Part shown: piece by piece, positions 6,146 to 6,643 of the stretch
Layout: the number at the start of each line of letters is the position of its first letter
Position numbering within the stretch: position 1 is the first letter of the stretch
Assembly: GCA_024638545.1 (NCBI GenBank)
Contig: JAHEKD010000146.1
Span: forward strand, 1 to 6,643
Direction: 5' to 3'
From: Gammaproteobacteria bacterium
Lineage (GTDB): Bacteria > Pseudomonadota > Gammaproteobacteria > Arenicellales > JAHEKD01
Length of the DNA stretch: 6,643 nt
Made by a program: the position numbers and the translations under genes
The notes under the pieces: generated by a model
Database searches by the model: none
What the model was told of the DNA's origin: nothing
Seen by the model: only the letters and a program-made list of their open reading frames with translations

Positions 6146-6643
6146 ATGAAAATTATAAAGAAATCATATGCGGTGTTATTAACTTTAACACTATATCTTT
6201 TATTAACGCTGCAATCGCATGCTCAGGTTTCAAGCCTGCCCAACGGCTTCCCAAGTAACGATGCGGGTGATGGCAAGGTCATCGCTTCATCACAAGGGTT
6301 GTCCAGTCTGGGCGCGCCGCCTGCCAGTGGCGCCGTTTTTAATGTCCACATACGAGTGCCTATATCAACGGCGGCACTGGAGATTGAAATCTTTGATCCG
6401 GACTTGTATTCCGATGCAGATCCATCAAATACAAAATACTGGGATTTTCCGGCACTGAATTTTACGCCGGGTTTGACCGGCTATAACGACGCTACTCGTT
6501 TTGAGCTCTATCCGGATGTGAATATTGCCGGCAATACCACGACCGGACAGATCGCCAGCCTGCTTGGCGATTCAACCATGGATAACCAGTGGGTCGATTT
6601 TTTTAATGGCGCGGTGTTTAATGTTGATCCGAATGATCCGGCA
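6146..6643 (+). CDS. Secreted protein of unknown function, N-terminal 166 residues
   Basis: The frame runs from ATG at 6146 through the right edge, so the gene is partial. Residues 1-26 are a clear Sec signal peptide: basic start MKIIKK, hydrophobic core AVLLTLTLYLLLTL, likely cleavage after QSHA. An in-frame ATG at 6083 would add 21 residues ahead of the signal peptide and has no ribosome site, whereas GGGAA lies five bases before 6146. The mature part is rich in Asp, Asn, Gly and aromatics, with probable beta-strands: VFNVHIRVPI (64-73), LEIEIFDPDL (78-87), then YWDF, TRFELYPD and MDNQWVDFF. The IEIFDPD pattern recalls beta-sandwich domains of extracellular proteins with acidic, possibly calcium-binding loops, but I do not recognise the family. 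The product is probably periplasmic, surface or secreted. Any anchor or sorting signal would lie beyond the window. Confidence 0.82.
   Translation, partial: MKIIKKSYAVLLTLTLYLLLTLQSHAQVSSLPNGFPSNDAGDGKVIASSQGLSSLGAPPASGAVFNVHIRVPISTAALEIEIFDPDLYSDADPSNTKYWDFPALNFTPGLTGYNDATRFELYPDVNIAGNTTTGQIASLLGDSTMDNQWVDFFNGAVFNVDPNDPA

Noticed and set aside
1..6643. CRISPR array, tRNA or rRNA genes
   Set aside because: No regularly spaced repeats, cloverleaf with acceptor end, or rRNA-like sequence was seen on either strand.

Overview
The window looks like accessory DNA from a Gram-negative bacterium, most likely an environmental gammaproteobacterium. The support is a lipobox-bearing Sel1-repeat lipoprotein of a kind common in that class, two further secreted proteins with Sec signal peptides, and Shine-Dalgarno-led genes. 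Base composition is uneven. The left 2.2 kb (lipoprotein and TIR genes) is clearly GC-richer than the metallopeptidase gene and the long AT-rich intergenic region to its right, which suggests pieces of different history.

Layout. Positions 1-977 (minus) hold the N-terminal 325 residues of a Sel1-repeat, coiled-coil lipoprotein that runs off the left edge. From recalled family architecture its missing C-terminus may be a caspase-like (peptidase C14) domain. Positions 1110-2213 (minus) encode a complete 367-residue protein: an N-terminal cytoplasmic TIR domain, one transmembrane helix, a PKD/Ig-like domain and a C-terminal TPR-like helical domain. The two genes point the same way, 132 bp apart, each with a plausible promoter. 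Positions 2317-3101 (plus) hold the frameshifted remains of a gene, of which one piece resembles SCO1/SenC proteins and the rest is not recognised. A strong bidirectional hairpin terminator at 3104-3140 separates this from a complete 704-residue secreted gluzincin-type metallopeptidase (3149-5263, minus). That protein has HEYGH and FTEGWA motifs, an Ig-like domain and a C-terminal region resembling a degenerate CFI-box domain. Positions 5264-6145 are non-coding and contain a GC-rich insert of about 200 bp bounded by imperfect inverted repeats (a MITE-like candidate), then a 12-bp perfect palindrome beside a consensus -10 box. From 6146 (plus) starts a secreted protein of unknown function, cut by the right edge.

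How they may work together. The left pair is the part most likely to be a system: a membrane-anchored TIR protein whose sensor part would face the periplasm, next to a lipoprotein of a type that I recall ending in a caspase-like protease. TIR and caspase modules are both known in bacterial immunity and regulated cell death. The link here is inferred from adjacency and orientation, and the caspase part is not visible. The metallopeptidase and the right-hand secreted protein look like independent envelope or extracellular genes. No tRNA, rRNA, CRISPR array or intact transposase gene was seen.
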